Below, in pieces: positions 27,764 through 37,509 of a stretch of 64,000 nucleotides of DNA. The position numbers were made by a program, and so were the translations under genes. This stretch comes from Devosia sp. SD17-2 (GTDB taxonomy: Bacteria > Pseudomonadota > Alphaproteobacteria > Rhizobiales > Devosiaceae), in the NCBI RefSeq assembly GCF_029201565.1, contig NZ_CP104002.1, positions 3,365,001 through 3,429,000 on the forward strand. The letters run 5' to 3'. Numbering within the stretch: the stretch's first letter is position 1; each line of letters starts with the position of its first letter. The notes below the pieces were generated by a model. The model did not search any database and was not told the DNA's origin. It saw nothing but the letters and a program-made list of their open reading frames with translations.

Positions 27764-28279
27764 ATGGCCGAGACAACGCCCCAACCCAAACGCCGCAACA
27801 AGACACTCAACCTTGCCGATGTGCTCGCCGGGGCGCTTGATCCTGTGCTGAAAAAGCGCGGCTTTGCCACCAGGGACATCATCACCCATTGGAAGGCGAT
27901 TGCGCCGCGGCCGTATGACGAAACGACCATGCCCGACAAGCTGGTCTGGCCGCGCCAGGCGTCCCACAATCATGAAGGCGCCGTGCTTTATCTGCGCTGC
28001 GCGCCGGGACAGGCCCTGTTTGCCCAGCATGATGCGCCGGCGATCGCCGCGGCGGTGAACCGCTATTTCGGCTATCTGCTGGTTCAGGATGTACGGCTTT
28101 CTGCCGAGCCATTCACGCCGGGTTCAGGCAAAAAGGTGCAAAAGCCTTATCAACCGAGCCAGAGCGAGATCGCGAAGGTCGGCGCCGCGGTCGAAAAGAT
28201 CGAGGATAGCGACCTGAGGGAAGCGTTGCGGGCCCTGGGCCTGGCGCTCTCCAGCAGGTCGGCAAACAAGAAACGATGA
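27764..28279 (+). CDS. DUF721 domain protein (DciA-like)
   Basis: 171-residue protein of the DUF721 family, which includes DciA, a helicase-operating factor that works with the replicative helicase in bacteria without DnaC. The conserved core runs from ITHWKAIAPRPYDETTMPDKLVWP to YLRCAPGQALFAQHDAPAIAAAVNRYFGY. It is adjacent to dsbA-like and smc genes, a layout seen across Hyphomicrobiales. Whether this one loads the helicase is inference. Confidence 0.85.
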   Translation: MAETTPQPKRRNKTLNLADVLAGALDPVLKKRGFATRDIITHWKAIAPRPYDETTMPDKLVWPRQASHNHEGAVLYLRCAPGQALFAQHDAPAIAAAVNRYFGYLLVQDVRLSAEPFTPGSGKKVQKPYQPSQSEIAKVGAAVEKIEDSDLREALRALGLALSSRSANKKR

Positions 28280-28366
28280 GACTTCACCCCCAAGTGATGT
28301 CTTTGCCCACTTGCCGACACGCGGGGCATGTGTAGTGTCGCGGTCACAAATATTCAGGAGCCAGAC

Positions 28367-29101
28367 GTGAAATTCAATCGCCGTGAGACCCTTGTCCTTG
28401 CAGCCGCAGCTTCGGCCCTCAGCCTTTGCGGCGTTTCGGCCAGCTTTGCTGCCGATGGCGACATGATCGACGAGGCCAAGCTGATGGCTCCTGCCGGTGG
28501 CATTGCCGACAAGGTTCTTGGCAGCCCGGACGCGCCCGTCACCGTCATTGAGTATGCCTCGCCGACCTGCCCGCACTGCGCGACTTTCCACAACACGGTG
28601 TTTGAGCCGTTCAAGGCAGAGTATGTAGACACCGGCAAGGTCAAGTTCATCGTGCGCCCCTTCGTGCGCAACGTGCTCGACGCGGCTATCTTCATGCTGG
28701 CCGAAGCCGCTGGCGAAGCCAATTACCACAATGTCATCGGCACCTTCTTCAAGACGCAGGGCGTCTGGGGCACGTCGGACAAGCCGCGCGACGCCATGCT
28801 CGACGTCGCCATGCAGCTTGGCTTCACCCAGGAAAGCTTTGAAGCTGCCTTGACGAATCAGGACCTGTTCACCGGGATGGAAGCCCAGCGCGAACAGGCG
28901 CTGGATGAATTCGGGCTGCAGGGCACGCCGACCTTCTATGTCAATGGCAAGACCATTTCCGGGACCACGACGCTGGAAGCACTCGCTGCTGCCATCGACC
29001 CGCTCGTGCCTGCCGACTTCGTTGCCCCGACCGCAGCGCCTGCCGCTGACGCAATGGCTCCCGCTGGCGGCGCCATGGCTCCTGCGCCTGCGCAGCAGTA
29101 A
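28367..29101 (+). CDS. DsbA family periplasmic thiol oxidoreductase
   Basis: 244-residue exported thioredoxin-fold protein. An N-terminal signal with [19 protein letters not shown] is Tat-like (twin arginine). The active site is CPHC (C68, C71) in [12 protein letters not shown]; the cis-Pro loop is near [11 protein letters not shown]. The last 30 residues are a low-complexity Ala/Pro/Met tail ([15 protein letters not shown]). The GTG at 28367 has AGGAG 6 nt upstream and gives a proper signal; an upstream in-frame start would spoil it. It probably forms or repairs disulfides in the periplasm. Confidence 0.9.
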   Translation: MKFNRRETLVLAAAASALSLCGVSASFAADGDMIDEAKLMAPAGGIADKVLGSPDAPVTVIEYASPTCPHCATFHNTVFEPFKAEYVDTGKVKFIVRPFVRNVLDAAIFMLAEAAGEANYHNVIGTFFKTQGVWGTSDKPRDAMLDVAMQLGFTQESFEAALTNQDLFTGMEAQREQALDEFGLQGTPTFYVNGKTISGTTTLEALAAAIDPLVPADFVAPTAAPAADAMAPAGGAMAPAPAQQ

Positions 29102-29109
29102 TTCTGTCA

Positions 29110-29150
29110 GCCGGCGCGCATTTCCCCCTTGCGGATGCAAGCGCGCCGGC
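29110..29150. repeat. Inverted repeat between dsbA-like and smc genes
   Basis: A 10-bp perfect inverted repeat, GCCGGCGCGC (29110-29119) with GCGCGCCGGC (29141-29150), has a 21-nt loop. It may be a terminator for the dsbA-like gene, but no U-tract follows, so this is uncertain. Confidence 0.5.
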
Positions 29151-29235
29151 CCGACCATACAGGTGATGCGCCACCGCCCCTTGACTGGGTCGGTGGCAAT
29201 TCCCCCGCATACCCCTCACGCGCAGGGGAAAAACC

Positions 29236-32200
29236 GTGAAATTTGAGCGCCTCCGGCTGCACGGTTTCAAATCCTTCAGCGATGAAACAGTCCTCGTCAT
29301 GGAGCCGGGGCTCACCGGCATTGTCGGGCCGAACGGGTGTGGCAAATCCAACCTGGTCGAAGCCATGCGCTGGGTCATGGGCGAAAATTCCTACAAGGCC
29401 ATGCGCGCTTCGGGCATGGACGACGTCATCTTTTCCGGCTCTGGCAATCGGCCAGGGCGGAATTCGGCCGAAGTCACCCTCGTCCTCGACAACACAGACC
29501 GCACCGCACCCGCAGCGCTCAACATCGCCGATGTGCTGGAAGTCACCCGCCGCATCGAGCGCGAGCAGGGCTCGGTCTATCGCGTCAACGGCAAGGAAGT
29601 GCGCGCCCGCGACGTGCAACTGCTGTTTGCTGATGCTTCCACCGGTGCCCATTCACCCGCCATGGTGCGCCAGGGCCAGATCGGCGAACTGATCGCGGCA
29701 AAGCCCACCGCGCGTCGCGCACTCCTTGAAGAAGCGGCCGGTATTTCCGGTCTTCATTCGCGCCGGCGCGAGGCCGAGCTGCGCCTGAAGGCGGCCGAGC
29801 AAAATCTTGAGCGCGTCGAAGACGTCATCGCCCAGGTCGAACTCCAGCTCGAAACGCTGAAACGCCAGGCGCGCCTCGCCATCCGCTATCGCGGGCTCTC
29901 GGGCGACATCCGGCGCGCCGAGGCTACGCTCTTTCACATTCGCTGGGTCGCCAGCCGCGCCGCCGAAAAAGAGGCCGAGGCCGCCCAGGCCGTGCTGATC
30001 CGCCAGCTGGCCGATGCCATGCACGAAGAACATGAGGCCAAAAAGCGCGTCGAAACCAGCGAAGCCGCCCTCACCCCGCTCAAGGAGCGCGAGGCCGTCA
30101 CCAGCGCCGTGCTCCAGCGCTACAAGATCCTCCACGAACAGCTCGCCGACGAAGCGCGCCGCATGGACCAGCGCCGCGTCGAGCTTGAAGATCGCCTGCG
30201 CCAGATTGCCTCCGACGGCGTGCGAGAACGCCAGCTCGTCGAAGAGAGCGAGGAAACGCTCGCCACCTATGCCGAGGAGCAGGAAACCCTGCTTGCCGAG
30301 CAGGAGGAAAACCGGGCCGAATATGACGCGGCCCAGGAACTGGCCGAGGCTGCCCGGGACGCTGTCACCGCAGCGGAAGCCGAACTGCGCAATGCGGCCG
30401 ACCGGCTCAGCCAGTTGCGGGCACGCCGGGCCGAAGCCATGCGCATGGCTCAGGATGCCGAGCAAAGACGCGGCAAGCTTGCCCAGGAACTCGCCGCCGT
30501 CGAAGCCGAGATGGCAAAGATTTCCGCCACGCTCGATGCCGATGCGGCCGTGCACGAGGCACGCGAAGCGCTGAGCGAAGCCCAGGAGAATGCCGAGGCC
30601 GCGGAGGAAACCGCGCTCGCCGCCGAAGAAGCCGCGATGGAGGCGCAGGGCAAGCTCGACGACGCCCGACCGCGCCTTGCCGAGCTCGATGCGCTGGTGA
30701 CAAGGCTCGAAGCCGAGGCCTCCACGCTCGGCAAAATGCTCAATATCGGCGCCAGCCTCTGGCCGGCGATCGTCGATGAACTGCGGGTGGAGCCCGGTTA
30801 CGAAACCGCCCTGGGTGCGGCGCTGGGCGATGACCTCGAAGCCTCCTCGGATGCCGGAGCACCGATGCACTGGTCGGTGGCCATTGAAGGCTATGACGAT
30901 CCGGCCCTGCCCCAGGGTGCCGAGCCGCTGTCGCGCTATGTGGTGGGAACGCCCCTCTTGAAACGCCGGCTCGACCAGATCGGTCTTGTCGATGCCGTCG
31001 ATGGTCCGGGCCTGATGCAGGCGCTCTGGCCCGGACAGCGACTCGTCACGCGCGATGGCGCCCTCTGGCGTTGGGATGGTCTCGTCTCGGCAGCCGATGC
31101 GCCCACCCCGGCCGCGCAGCGCCTCGCCCAGCGCAATCGCCTCGCCGAACTCGACGAAGAGATTCTGCGCGCCAAGGACGAGCGCAATAATTGGCGCCGC
31201 GATGTTGAAACCCTCGGCCGGCACCTCGATGACGCCCGCCAGGAGGAGCGCAGCCGCCGCGAAATGTGGCGCGCCGCGCAGCACGCCATTGGTGTCGCCC
31301 AGTCCGGGCTCGATGCCGCGCAGCGCGCACTGGGTGATCTCGCCAGCCGCAAGTCGGCGCTCGAGGAAGCCCATAGCCGCATCCTCGCCGGTCTCGAAGA
31401 CATCGAGGAACGCCGCCTCGCCGCCGAAGAAGCCCTCGCCGATGCCGATGACGAAGGCGATGTCGCTCAGGCCGTCGAGGCCGGCCAGCGGCGCCTTTCC
31501 CGCCTGCGGGACGAAACCGAGCAGGCGCGGGCGAAACTCTCCAATCTCGATGCAGCGGCCCGCATGCGCCGCTCGCGTCTCGAACAATTGCTGCGCGACA
31601 GCTCTGCTTGGCAGCGCCGCTTTGAAAGCGCCACGGCCCAGCTCGCCACGCTTGACCAGCGTACCGCCGATGTCGAAACCCAGATGCGCCAGCTTGCCGA
31701 CGCACCGGACGGTTTTGCCGACCGCAAGGCCCAGCTTGAGGATCAGATCGAGGAAGCCACCGAAGCCCACGCCGAAGCCGGCGACCGGCTGAGTGCAGCC
31801 CAGACCCTGTGGCGCGATGCCGAGAAATCCCTGCGCGCCGCGAGCGAAAAGCTCGCCGAAGTGCGCATCGAGCTCAGCCGTATCGAGGAGCGGCTCAAGG
31901 GCAATATGGCCCAGCGCCAGCAGATCGAGCGTCAGGTCGAGGAAACCCTGGGCATTTCGGCCACCAAGACACTGGAAGTGTCAGGCATTCGCCCCGAGGA
32001 AGCCCTTCCGGCTGAACGGGTCATCGAACAGAAACTCGACCGGCTGAAAGCCGAGCGCGAGCGTCTCGGCGGCGTCAATCTCTCGGCGGAAAAGGAAGCC
32101 GAGGAGGTTCAGGAAAAGCGCGACACCATGGTGCGCGACCGCGACGAACTCATTGAAGCCATCGCCAAGCTGCGTGCCGGCATCAGCGCCCTCAACCGCG

Positions 32201-32691
32201 AAGGCCGCGCCCGCCTCAACGAGGCCTTCGGCAAGGTCAACGCGCATTTCCAGGAGCTTTTCACCACGCTCTTCGGCGGCGGCACGGCCGAGCTGACCTT
32301 TGTCGAAAGCGATGATCCGCTAGAGGCCGGGCTCGAAATCATTGCCCGACCGCCCGGCAAGAAGCCGCAGACCATGACGCTCCTGTCCGGCGGCGAGCAG
32401 GCGCTGACGGCGATGAGCCTGATCTTTGCCGTCTTTCTCACCAATCCGGCACCGATCTGCGTGCTCGACGAGGTCGATGCCCCGCTCGACGACGCCAATG
32501 TCGAACGCTTCTGCAATCTGCTCGAATCGATGCGCCAGCGCACAAACACGCGCTTTCTCACCATCACCCACAATCCGATCACCATGAGCCGCATGGATCG
32601 CCTGTTCGGTGTGACCATGGCCGAACGCGGCGTCTCGCAGCTGGTCTCGGTTGACCTGCAGACCGCCGAAAGCTTTCTCGAAGTGGTGTGA
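29236..32691 (+). CDS. smc: Chromosome segregation protein SMC
   Basis: 1151-residue SMC ATPase. Walker A is [10 protein letters not shown] (31-40); a long coiled coil follows; the hinge lies near 500-640; a second coiled coil leads to the ABC signature [13 protein letters not shown] (near 1052) and Walker [18 protein letters not shown] (near 1076). With ScpA/ScpB it would compact and segregate the chromosome; those genes are not here. GTG start with AGGGG about 8 nt upstream. Confidence 0.97.
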   Translation: MKFERLRLHGFKSFSDETVLVMEPGLTGIVGPNGCGKSNLVEAMRWVMGENSYKAMRASGMDDVIFSGSGNRPGRNSAEVTLVLDNTDRTAPAALNIADVLEVTRRIEREQGSVYRVNGKEVRARDVQLLFADASTGAHSPAMVRQGQIGELIAAKPTARRALLEEAAGISGLHSRRREAELRLKAAEQNLERVEDVIAQVELQLETLKRQARLAIRYRGLSGDIRRAEATLFHIRWVASRAAEKEAEAAQAVLIRQLADAMHEEHEAKKRVETSEAALTPLKEREAVTSAVLQRYKILHEQLADEARRMDQRRVELEDRLRQIASDGVRERQLVEESEETLATYAEEQETLLAEQEENRAEYDAAQELAEAARDAVTAAEAELRNAADRLSQLRARRAEAMRMAQDAEQRRGKLAQELAAVEAEMAKISATLDADAAVHEAREALSEAQENAEAAEETALAAEEAAMEAQGKLDDARPRLAELDALVTRLEAEASTLGKMLNIGASLWPAIVDELRVEPGYETALGAALGDDLEASSDAGAPMHWSVAIEGYDDPALPQGAEPLSRYVVGTPLLKRRLDQIGLVDAVDGPGLMQALWPGQRLVTRDGALWRWDGLVSAADAPTPAAQRLAQRNRLAELDEEILRAKDERNNWRRDVETLGRHLDDARQEERSRREMWRAAQHAIGVAQSGLDAAQRALGDLASRKSALEEAHSRILAGLEDIEERRLAAEEALADADDEGDVAQAVEAGQRRLSRLRDETEQARAKLSNLDAAARMRRSRLEQLLRDSSAWQRRFESATAQLATLDQRTADVETQMRQLADAPDGFADRKAQLEDQIEEATEAHAEAGDRLSAAQTLWRDAEKSLRAASEKLAEVRIELSRIEERLKGNMAQRQQIERQVEETLGISATKTLEVSGIRPEEALPAERVIEQKLDRLKAERERLGGVNLSAEKEAEEVQEKRDTMVRDRDELIEAIAKLRAGISALNREGRARLNEAFGKVNAHFQELFTTLFGGGTAELTFVESDDPLEAGLEIIARPPGKKPQTMTLLSGGEQALTAMSLIFAVFLTNPAPICVLDEVDAPLDDANVERFCNLLESMRQRTNTRFLTITHNPITMSRMDRLFGVTMAERGVSQLVSVDLQTAESFLEVV

Positions 32692-32721
32692 TCGGCGGGC
32701 CGCCGAGGCCCGCCCAGTCGA

Positions 32722-34086
32722 TCAGGTGAACCAGATACCGTCGGCGATCTGGCCGGCCACATTGGCCTTGTTCTCCGGGCTATCGGAGAAATTGACCAGC
32801 ACGGCGTCGCGGGTCATGCCCTTGTTGAGGCCTTCCTCGATCCAAAAGGCAAAGCCAGAGGCGTCGGCACCGCGCTTGAGAACATTCTGGTACAGCAGGC
32901 CGATGAACGCCTCATCCGAGACGCTGGCCGGCGTGCCATAGAGCGAGGCGAACTCGTTCGACCCGATGAAATTGCTCGCCGCCCAGTAGACGTTACCCTG
33001 CCCCTGATCCAGCGCCCTGATCCAGAAGCCGAGGCCATCTTCATCCGGCGTCCGGTTGAACGCGGCTTGATAGAGCCGGTACGCCTGCCCCGCATTGCCT
33101 TCAAAGTCGAAGGCCAACACGGCATCGGTAAAATTGATGCGCTCCGCCTGCTTGACGATCATGTCCCAGCTGTTTGAAGCATGGGTGATCATGTGGACCA
33201 TCTCGCGGTCGTGCGAGACGTCCCATAGAACAGACCGGGAGAAATCGGTCACGACAATGTCGAAGCCAGTTCCGGCGTTGATCTCGAAGTGCTGTCCCTT
33301 GACGTAGACGACGTCGTTACCACCCCGTGTAACGACCAGGTCCCGCCCGCCCCCGGCGTGGACGATATCGTGCGCATTGGTGCCATGGATGATCTCGGCC
33401 GCGCCTGTGCCTTGCTGGGTAAGGGTCAGGCTTGCCTGATCCCAGTTCCAGCCGGCGATCTGCGTGCCCTTTTGCGCCGGCGTGCCATACATGGCCTGTA
33501 TGGCCTGCAGGTCCATAACGCCCAGATGGTCATCATAGTCATTATAGGTCATGACCGTATTGGCGCCATTGTCCTTGCTGGGGTTCAGCAGCGGCTCGGT
33601 GCCATCATGCGGGTGCTCCATGCCCAGCGCATGACCAATCTCATGCAGCATCACATGCAGGTTCATGCCGGTTTTCTGATCGAGGAAGACACCGTCATAC
33701 CCAGTGCTGGGTGAGAAGAGGGTTGGCTTGCCGTCCCGGATGTAGACACCTGACCCCGGCATGGAGGCCTGGCCGGCCGTGGTGCCGGCGAGTTGGTAGC
33801 CGCCAGCCTCGACGTCGCCCATGCCTCCCGGCACCTCGAAAAACACGATGCCGGAAATATCCTCCCAGGCCTTAATCGCCTCGCGGAACATGGTCCGCTC
33901 AGACGTCGTAAGCGGCCGGAAATAGTTGGGGTCGTTATATTTTATGCCGTTCACATTTGGCGGCACAACTTCCGCGAAGGAATAGGTCAGAAAGACCCCT
34001 TTGGCCTGGATGCTACCGCCGTAAGGCTGGTTCTAGGTCGATTCATTGCTGAACAACGCGGTGTAGTCGTCGACATATCTTGCCAT
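32722..34086 (-). pseudogene. RTX-type metalloprotease with DUF4214 domain, broken by an in-frame amber codon
   Basis: Read from the ATG at 34086 (preceded by a G-rich ribosome site), codon 18 is TAG (34035-34033); the frame then stays open to 32722 (total about 454 codons). The downstream part has the zinc motif HEIGHALGMEH, a Met-turn region VMTYND, RTX-like repeats (HAGGGRDLVVTRGGNDVV) and a C-terminal DUF4214 domain (YRLYQAAFNRTPDEDGLGFW). Such proteins are secreted by type I systems. A single base change (TGG to TAG) would explain the stop. An internal GTG at 33966 has no ribosome site. Sequencing error is possible. Confidence 0.75.
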
Positions 34087-34365
34087 GATGTCCCCCCACA
34101 ATCGGCGCGCAAGCCTAACGGTACAAGTCTCGCCAAATGCCTAACGTTTCGGCAACCCCGTCATTGACGAGAATCTGGCTGACCTTCGCCCCCTCATAAT
34201 CCCCGCGCTCGCCCAAAATATGGTCCTGACAATCCCCTTGCAGAAGAGAGAATCCTCCCCCATCGCCATGACTCCGCCAAAATTGAGCTGTGGACAGCAT
34301 GACGCACCCGGGCTCCGGTGGAAAAACACCTTTCAAAACAAAGCCTTAATGTATCGAGGCTTGCC
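34087..34365. other. Intergenic region between the metalloprotease and the atp operon
   Basis: About 280 bp of low coding potential. A 73-codon minus-strand frame (34336-34115) is possible, but no family or ribosome site is recognised. The start of the metalloprotease lies at the left edge and the atp promoter at the right edge. Nothing else was seen. Confidence 0.4.
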
Positions 34366-34394
34366 TTGACACCATAAGGGGCCGCCACTATGTT
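34366..34394 (+). promoter_or_regulatory. Sigma-70-type promoter of the F0 ATP synthase operon
   Basis: TTGACA (34366-34371) is separated by 17 nt from TATGTT (34389-34394). This is a perfect -35 and a fair -10. It is 62 nt upstream of the atpI start, leaving a short leader. It fits a strong constitutive promoter. Confidence 0.75.
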
Positions 34395-34456
34395 GCGCCC
34401 GACTTAGGAGGCGCGCCCGTTTTAGCGGGTCAGGGACGGCCAAGGGGAGTGTGCGG

Positions 34457-34846
34457 ATGCCAAAACCGCCGGAGAACCAAGGCCCAGCTGAAAGCGCCAA
34501 CGAAGCAACGCGGGATCTCGCATCGCGCATTGCTTCGGCCAAGCGGGAACGCATGCTGGCGGACAACAGATCCGCGGGCGGCAATTCCGGGACGTCAGAA
34601 GGCATGAACCGAGGCATTCGCATCGGGAGTGAATTCGTGGCGGCCGTGCTGGTCGGTGCCGTTATCGGTTATCTGATCGACCTTGGATTGGGAACCAGCC
34701 CCTGGGCCATGCTCATCATGTTGATGATGGGTTTCGCCGCTGGAATTTTGAATGTCACCCGCGTGGTGGCCGAAATGAATGCCGCGACGGCAGTCCCGTT
34801 GGAACCAAAAGACGGTTCCGACAAGGATGCCGGAAGCGGGCAATAG
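34457..34846 (+). CDS. atpI: ATP synthase accessory protein AtpI
   Basis: 129-residue AtpI, a non-structural F0 assembly factor. A charged N-terminal region is followed by two membrane segments (EFVAAVLVGAVIGYLIDLG and WAMLIMLMMGFAAGILNVTRVVAEMN). The ATG at 34457 has GGGGAG 7 nt upstream; a GTG two codons earlier is less likely. It is the first gene of the atpI-B-E-b'-b operon, the usual alphaproteobacterial order with F1 genes elsewhere. Confidence 0.9.
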   Translation: MPKPPENQGPAESANEATRDLASRIASAKRERMLADNRSAGGNSGTSEGMNRGIRIGSEFVAAVLVGAVIGYLIDLGLGTSPWAMLIMLMMGFAAGILNVTRVVAEMNAATAVPLEPKDGSDKDAGSGQ

Positions 34847-34869
34847 ATTGATGACGCTTAGAGGGCTCC

Positions 34870-35640
34870 ATGGCCGGTACTGACCCGATCCACCAGTTTG
34901 TCATCTACGACTTGTTCCCGATTCACATCGGCGACCAAGCAGCCGGCACGGCGATGAACTTCTCGTTCACCAATTCGGCGCTCTTCATGGTCGCCACTGT
35001 GGTGATCCTCACCGGTTTCATGGTGATGTCCGCCTCGCGGAACGCTCTGGTTCCGGGGCGTTTCCAGCTTATCGGCGAAATGGCCTACAGCTTCGTGGCC
35101 AATATGTTGCGAAGTTCAGCGGGCACCGAGGGAATGAAGTTCTTCCCCTTCGTCTTCTCGCTTTTTGGTTTCGTGCTCGTGGCAAACCTGCTCGGCATGT
35201 TCCCCTACTTCTTCACCGTGACCAGCCACATCATCGTAACTGCCGCCCTGGCGTTCCTGGTGATCGGCGTAGTCATCGTCTACGGTTTCTTCCGTCACGG
35301 CTTCAAGTTCCTCAAGCTTTTCGTTCCTGCCGGCGTTCCTGCCTATGTGCTGCCCATCGTGGTGCCGATCGAGATCATCTCGTTCCTGTCGCGCCCGATC
35401 AGCCTGTCGGTTCGTCTGTTCGGTAACATTCTTGCCGGTCATATCACTCTCAAGGTGTTTGCTGGCTTTGTGGTCAGCCTCAGTGCCCTTGGTGCGCTTG
35501 GCTGGCTGGGTGCCCTGCTGCCGCTCATCATGACTGTGGCAATCACGGCGCTCGAACTGCTCGTCGCGGTAGTGCAGGCCTATGTGTTTGCGGTGCTGAC
35601 TTCGATGTATCTCAACGACGCGGTCCACCCATCACACTAA
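34870..35640 (+). CDS. atpB: ATP synthase F0 subunit a
   Basis: 256-residue membrane subunit a of the F0 rotor-stator, forming the proton half-channels. The essential arginine is in [18 protein letters not shown]. About six hydrophobic segments are visible and the C-terminus [16 protein letters not shown] is conserved. It lies 23 nt downstream of atpI and precedes atpE. Confidence 0.96.
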   Translation: MAGTDPIHQFVIYDLFPIHIGDQAAGTAMNFSFTNSALFMVATVVILTGFMVMSASRNALVPGRFQLIGEMAYSFVANMLRSSAGTEGMKFFPFVFSLFGFVLVANLLGMFPYFFTVTSHIIVTAALAFLVIGVVIVYGFFRHGFKFLKLFVPAGVPAYVLPIVVPIEIISFLSRPISLSVRLFGNILAGHITLKVFAGFVVSLSALGALGWLGALLPLIMTVAITALELLVAVVQAYVFAVLTSMYLNDAVHPSH

Positions 35641-35703
35641 GGCGTTGAGTCCCTTAAACGGCGGCTTTTCGCCGGAATTTTTGACCCTCGAAAGGACAAA
35701 CAA

Positions 35704-35931
35704 ATGGATGTTGAAGCCGCAAAGATGATCGGCGCCGGTATCGCAACTCTGGGTATGGCTGGTGCCGCCCTGGGCGTGTCGAACATCTTCTCGAACTTCC
35801 TGTCGGGTGCCCTGCGCAACCCGTCCGCTGCTCCCAGCCAGGTCGGTAACCTGATTTTCGGTATGGCTATGACCGAAGCACTGGGCATCTTCTCGTTCCT
35901 GGTTGCTCTGATCCTGCTGTTCGTCGCCTAA
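35704..35931 (+). CDS. atpE: ATP synthase F0 subunit c
   Basis: 75-residue c subunit of the rotor ring. Two membrane helices flank the polar loop RNPSAAPSQ. The proton-binding carboxylate is the Glu in [11 protein letters not shown] of helix 2. AAAGGA precedes the ATG at 35704. The gene is richer in C/T at third positions than its neighbours, as in other highly expressed c-subunit genes (visual impression). Confidence 0.96.
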   Translation: MDVEAAKMIGAGIATLGMAGAALGVSNIFSNFLSGALRNPSAAPSQVGNLIFGMAMTEALGIFSFLVALILLFVA

Positions 35932-36024
35932 TAGGTTGACGATGAATTTGCGCAGCCGGGCCTGCCCGGCTGCGCCCATTCTGTCCGGCATTGGCCGGAC
36001 GCTGGATTAAACGGGACCGACCAG

Positions 36025-36651
36025 ATGGTAACGCAAGCCTTCGCCCAAGAGGCGGAAACGCCGACCGAGGACAATGTAGAAGCGCAAGGCGCCGACGCAG
36101 TCCATGCCGATCCGACGGCCGACACGCACGCCACCACCGAAGCGCATGGGGATGCCCATCATTCGGACGTGTTCCCGCCCTTCGATCCGGCTACATTTCC
36201 CAGCCAGTTGCTCTGGCTCGCTATTTCCTTTGCCGCGCTTTACCTGCTGATGAGCAAGATTGCCCTTCCCAAGATGGGCAGCATCATCGAAAAGCGCCAG
36301 GCCATGATCGAAGCCGATCTGGCCGCCGCCGACCAGGCTCGTCAGAAGACTGACGCCGCCATCGCCGCCTATGAGAAGGCACTTGCCGAGGCCAAGGCCA
36401 AGGCACAGGGCATCGCAAACGAGAGCCGTGAGGCGATCCAGGCTGATCTCGCTGCCAAGCGCGGCGCTGTCGAAGTCGATCTCGCCACCAAGGTCTCCAC
36501 TGCCGAAGCCCGCATTGCCGCGACCAAGGCTGAAGCTTTGACCCATGTCGACGAAATCGCCGCCGACACGGCTCAGGCGCTGGTTAGCCAGCTCGTCGGT
36601 GACGTCAATGCAGACAATGTCCGCGCTGCAGTCGCCAAGGCCAAGGAGTAA
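36025..36651 (+). CDS. atpG: ATP synthase F0 subunit b'
   Basis: 208-residue subunit b' of the peripheral stalk. One membrane helix (LLWLAISFAALYLLMSKIAL) is followed by a long charged helix (KRQAMIEADLAAADQARQKT onward). An N-terminal extension of about 55 residues rich in Asp, Glu and His (HADPTADTHATTEAHGDAHH) precedes the helix. It pairs with the next gene to form the b-b' dimer. The gene symbol atpG is sometimes used for b' in this order (also written atpF'). Confidence 0.92.
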   Translation: MVTQAFAQEAETPTEDNVEAQGADAVHADPTADTHATTEAHGDAHHSDVFPPFDPATFPSQLLWLAISFAALYLLMSKIALPKMGSIIEKRQAMIEADLAAADQARQKTDAAIAAYEKALAEAKAKAQGIANESREAIQADLAAKRGAVEVDLATKVSTAEARIAATKAEALTHVDEIAADTAQALVSQLVGDVNADNVRAAVAKAKE

Positions 36652-36656
36652 TCGCG

Positions 36657-37142
36657 ATGGATTTTCTCGATAACAGCTTCTACGCCCTTCTCGGCCTGGT
36701 TCTCTTCATCGGTCTCCTGATCTACGTCGGCGTACCGCGTGTCATCGGCACCATGCTCGACAAGAAGATCGCCCAGATCGAGACTGACATCTCCGAGGCC
36801 AAGCGCCTGCGTGAGGAAGCCGCCGCCCTGCTCGCCGAATATGAGCAGAAGCGCGTTGCTGCCGAGGCTGAAGCCGAAGACATCATCACTGCTGCCAAGG
36901 AAGAGGCTGTCCGCCTCACCGCCGAAGCACAGGCTTCCCTGGCAGACCTCGTCGCCCGCCGCACCAAGTCGGTGGAAGACAAGATCGCCCAGGCCGAAGC
37001 TCAGGCCATCGCTGAAGTGCGTGCCCGCTCCGCCGACCTCGCCGTCGAAGCAGCCCGCACCGTGCTGAGCAATGAAATGAACGCCAAGGGCGGTCAGATC
37101 ATCGACAAGGCCATCGCCGACGTCGGCAATCGCCTCAACTGA
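36657..37142 (+). CDS. atpF: ATP synthase F0 subunit b
   Basis: 161-residue subunit b. The N-terminal membrane helix (FYALLGLVLFIGLLIYVGVP) is followed by a long alpha-helical stalk (IAQIETDISEAKRLREEAAALLAEYEQKR). It starts 5 nt after the b' stop codon and ends the operon at a strong terminator. Role: holds the F1 sector against the rotor. Confidence 0.95.
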   Translation: MDFLDNSFYALLGLVLFIGLLIYVGVPRVIGTMLDKKIAQIETDISEAKRLREEAAALLAEYEQKRVAAEAEAEDIITAAKEEAVRLTAEAQASLADLVARRTKSVEDKIAQAEAQAIAEVRARSADLAVEAARTVLSNEMNAKGGQIIDKAIADVGNRLN

Positions 37143-37165
37143 GATCTTGCACAGTTTTGAATTTG

Positions 37166-37194
37166 AAGGCGGGCAGCAATGCCCGCCTTTTTTG
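37166..37194 (+). terminator. Rho-independent terminator of the atp operon
   Basis: A 10-bp stem, AAGGCGGGCA (37166-37175) with TGCCCGCCTT (37180-37189), has a GCAA tetraloop. The T-run continues to 37193. It begins 23 nt after the atpF stop codon. The DNA from here to the IS110 left end (37195-37322) shows no gene. Confidence 0.92.
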
Positions 37195-37313
37195 TTGGCT
37201 TGGAGCCTGCCGCCCGCATGCACGTCCCCCCTGGCCTGCGGACACGCCTCTCCCTCCCCGCGAATTCATATCCGCCTTACGCCCACAGACACCGCCCCAT
37301 CCCCTCCATCGTC

Positions 37314-37322
37314 ATTGCCCGG
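37314..37322. repeat. Left half of the REP-like palindrome split by the IS110 element
   Basis: ATTGCCCGG (37314-37322) is the left arm; the right arm CCGGGCAAT lies at 38469-38477 on the other side of the element. Joining them across CTCGT rebuilds a perfect 9-bp palindrome with a 5-nt loop, similar in design to the intact palindrome at 38498-38520. Confidence 0.85.
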
Positions 37323-37344
37323 CTTGTGTGGAGGATCTGTGCTT

Positions 37345-37508
37345 TAGTGGTGGCATCAGCCGGGTTGCGCATCCCGGCTGATGCAGTCAGGAGGCCGTTT
37401 TGTCCGGCTGGTTTGTCACAGCCGAGGACGAGCAAGGCCCTGTCTGCTCCCTTTGACCCCGAACGGTTGATCGGGCTGTTGCCCGCACCACAAGCCTGGG
37501 AGCAAGGT
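37345..37508 (+). ncRNA. Predicted IS110 bridge RNA
   Basis: Structure: a 12-bp 5' hairpin GCATCAGCCGGG/CCCGGCTGATGC (37353-37364 with 37373-37384); a target loop bounded by GGCC/GGCC (37393-37396, 37436-37439); a donor loop bounded by TGCTCCC/GGGAGCA (37445-37451, 37498-37504) with an inner stem CGGGC/GCCCG. Guides: 37400-37409 copies the left target 37315-37324 with one C-to-T (still G-U paired); 37426-37432 is the reverse complement of the right target CTCGTCC; 37463-37469 copies the left donor ACGGTTG; 37489-37494 is the reverse complement of the right donor CTTGTG. Order and sidedness match the known IS621 bridge RNA. Exact RNA ends are not known. Confidence 0.85.
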
Positions 37509-37509
37509 C

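Noticed and set aside
34115..34336. 73-codon minus-strand frame between the metalloprotease and atpI
   Set aside because: No ribosome site, no recognisable family, and it lies in AT-richer DNA that holds promoters. A remnant cannot be excluded.
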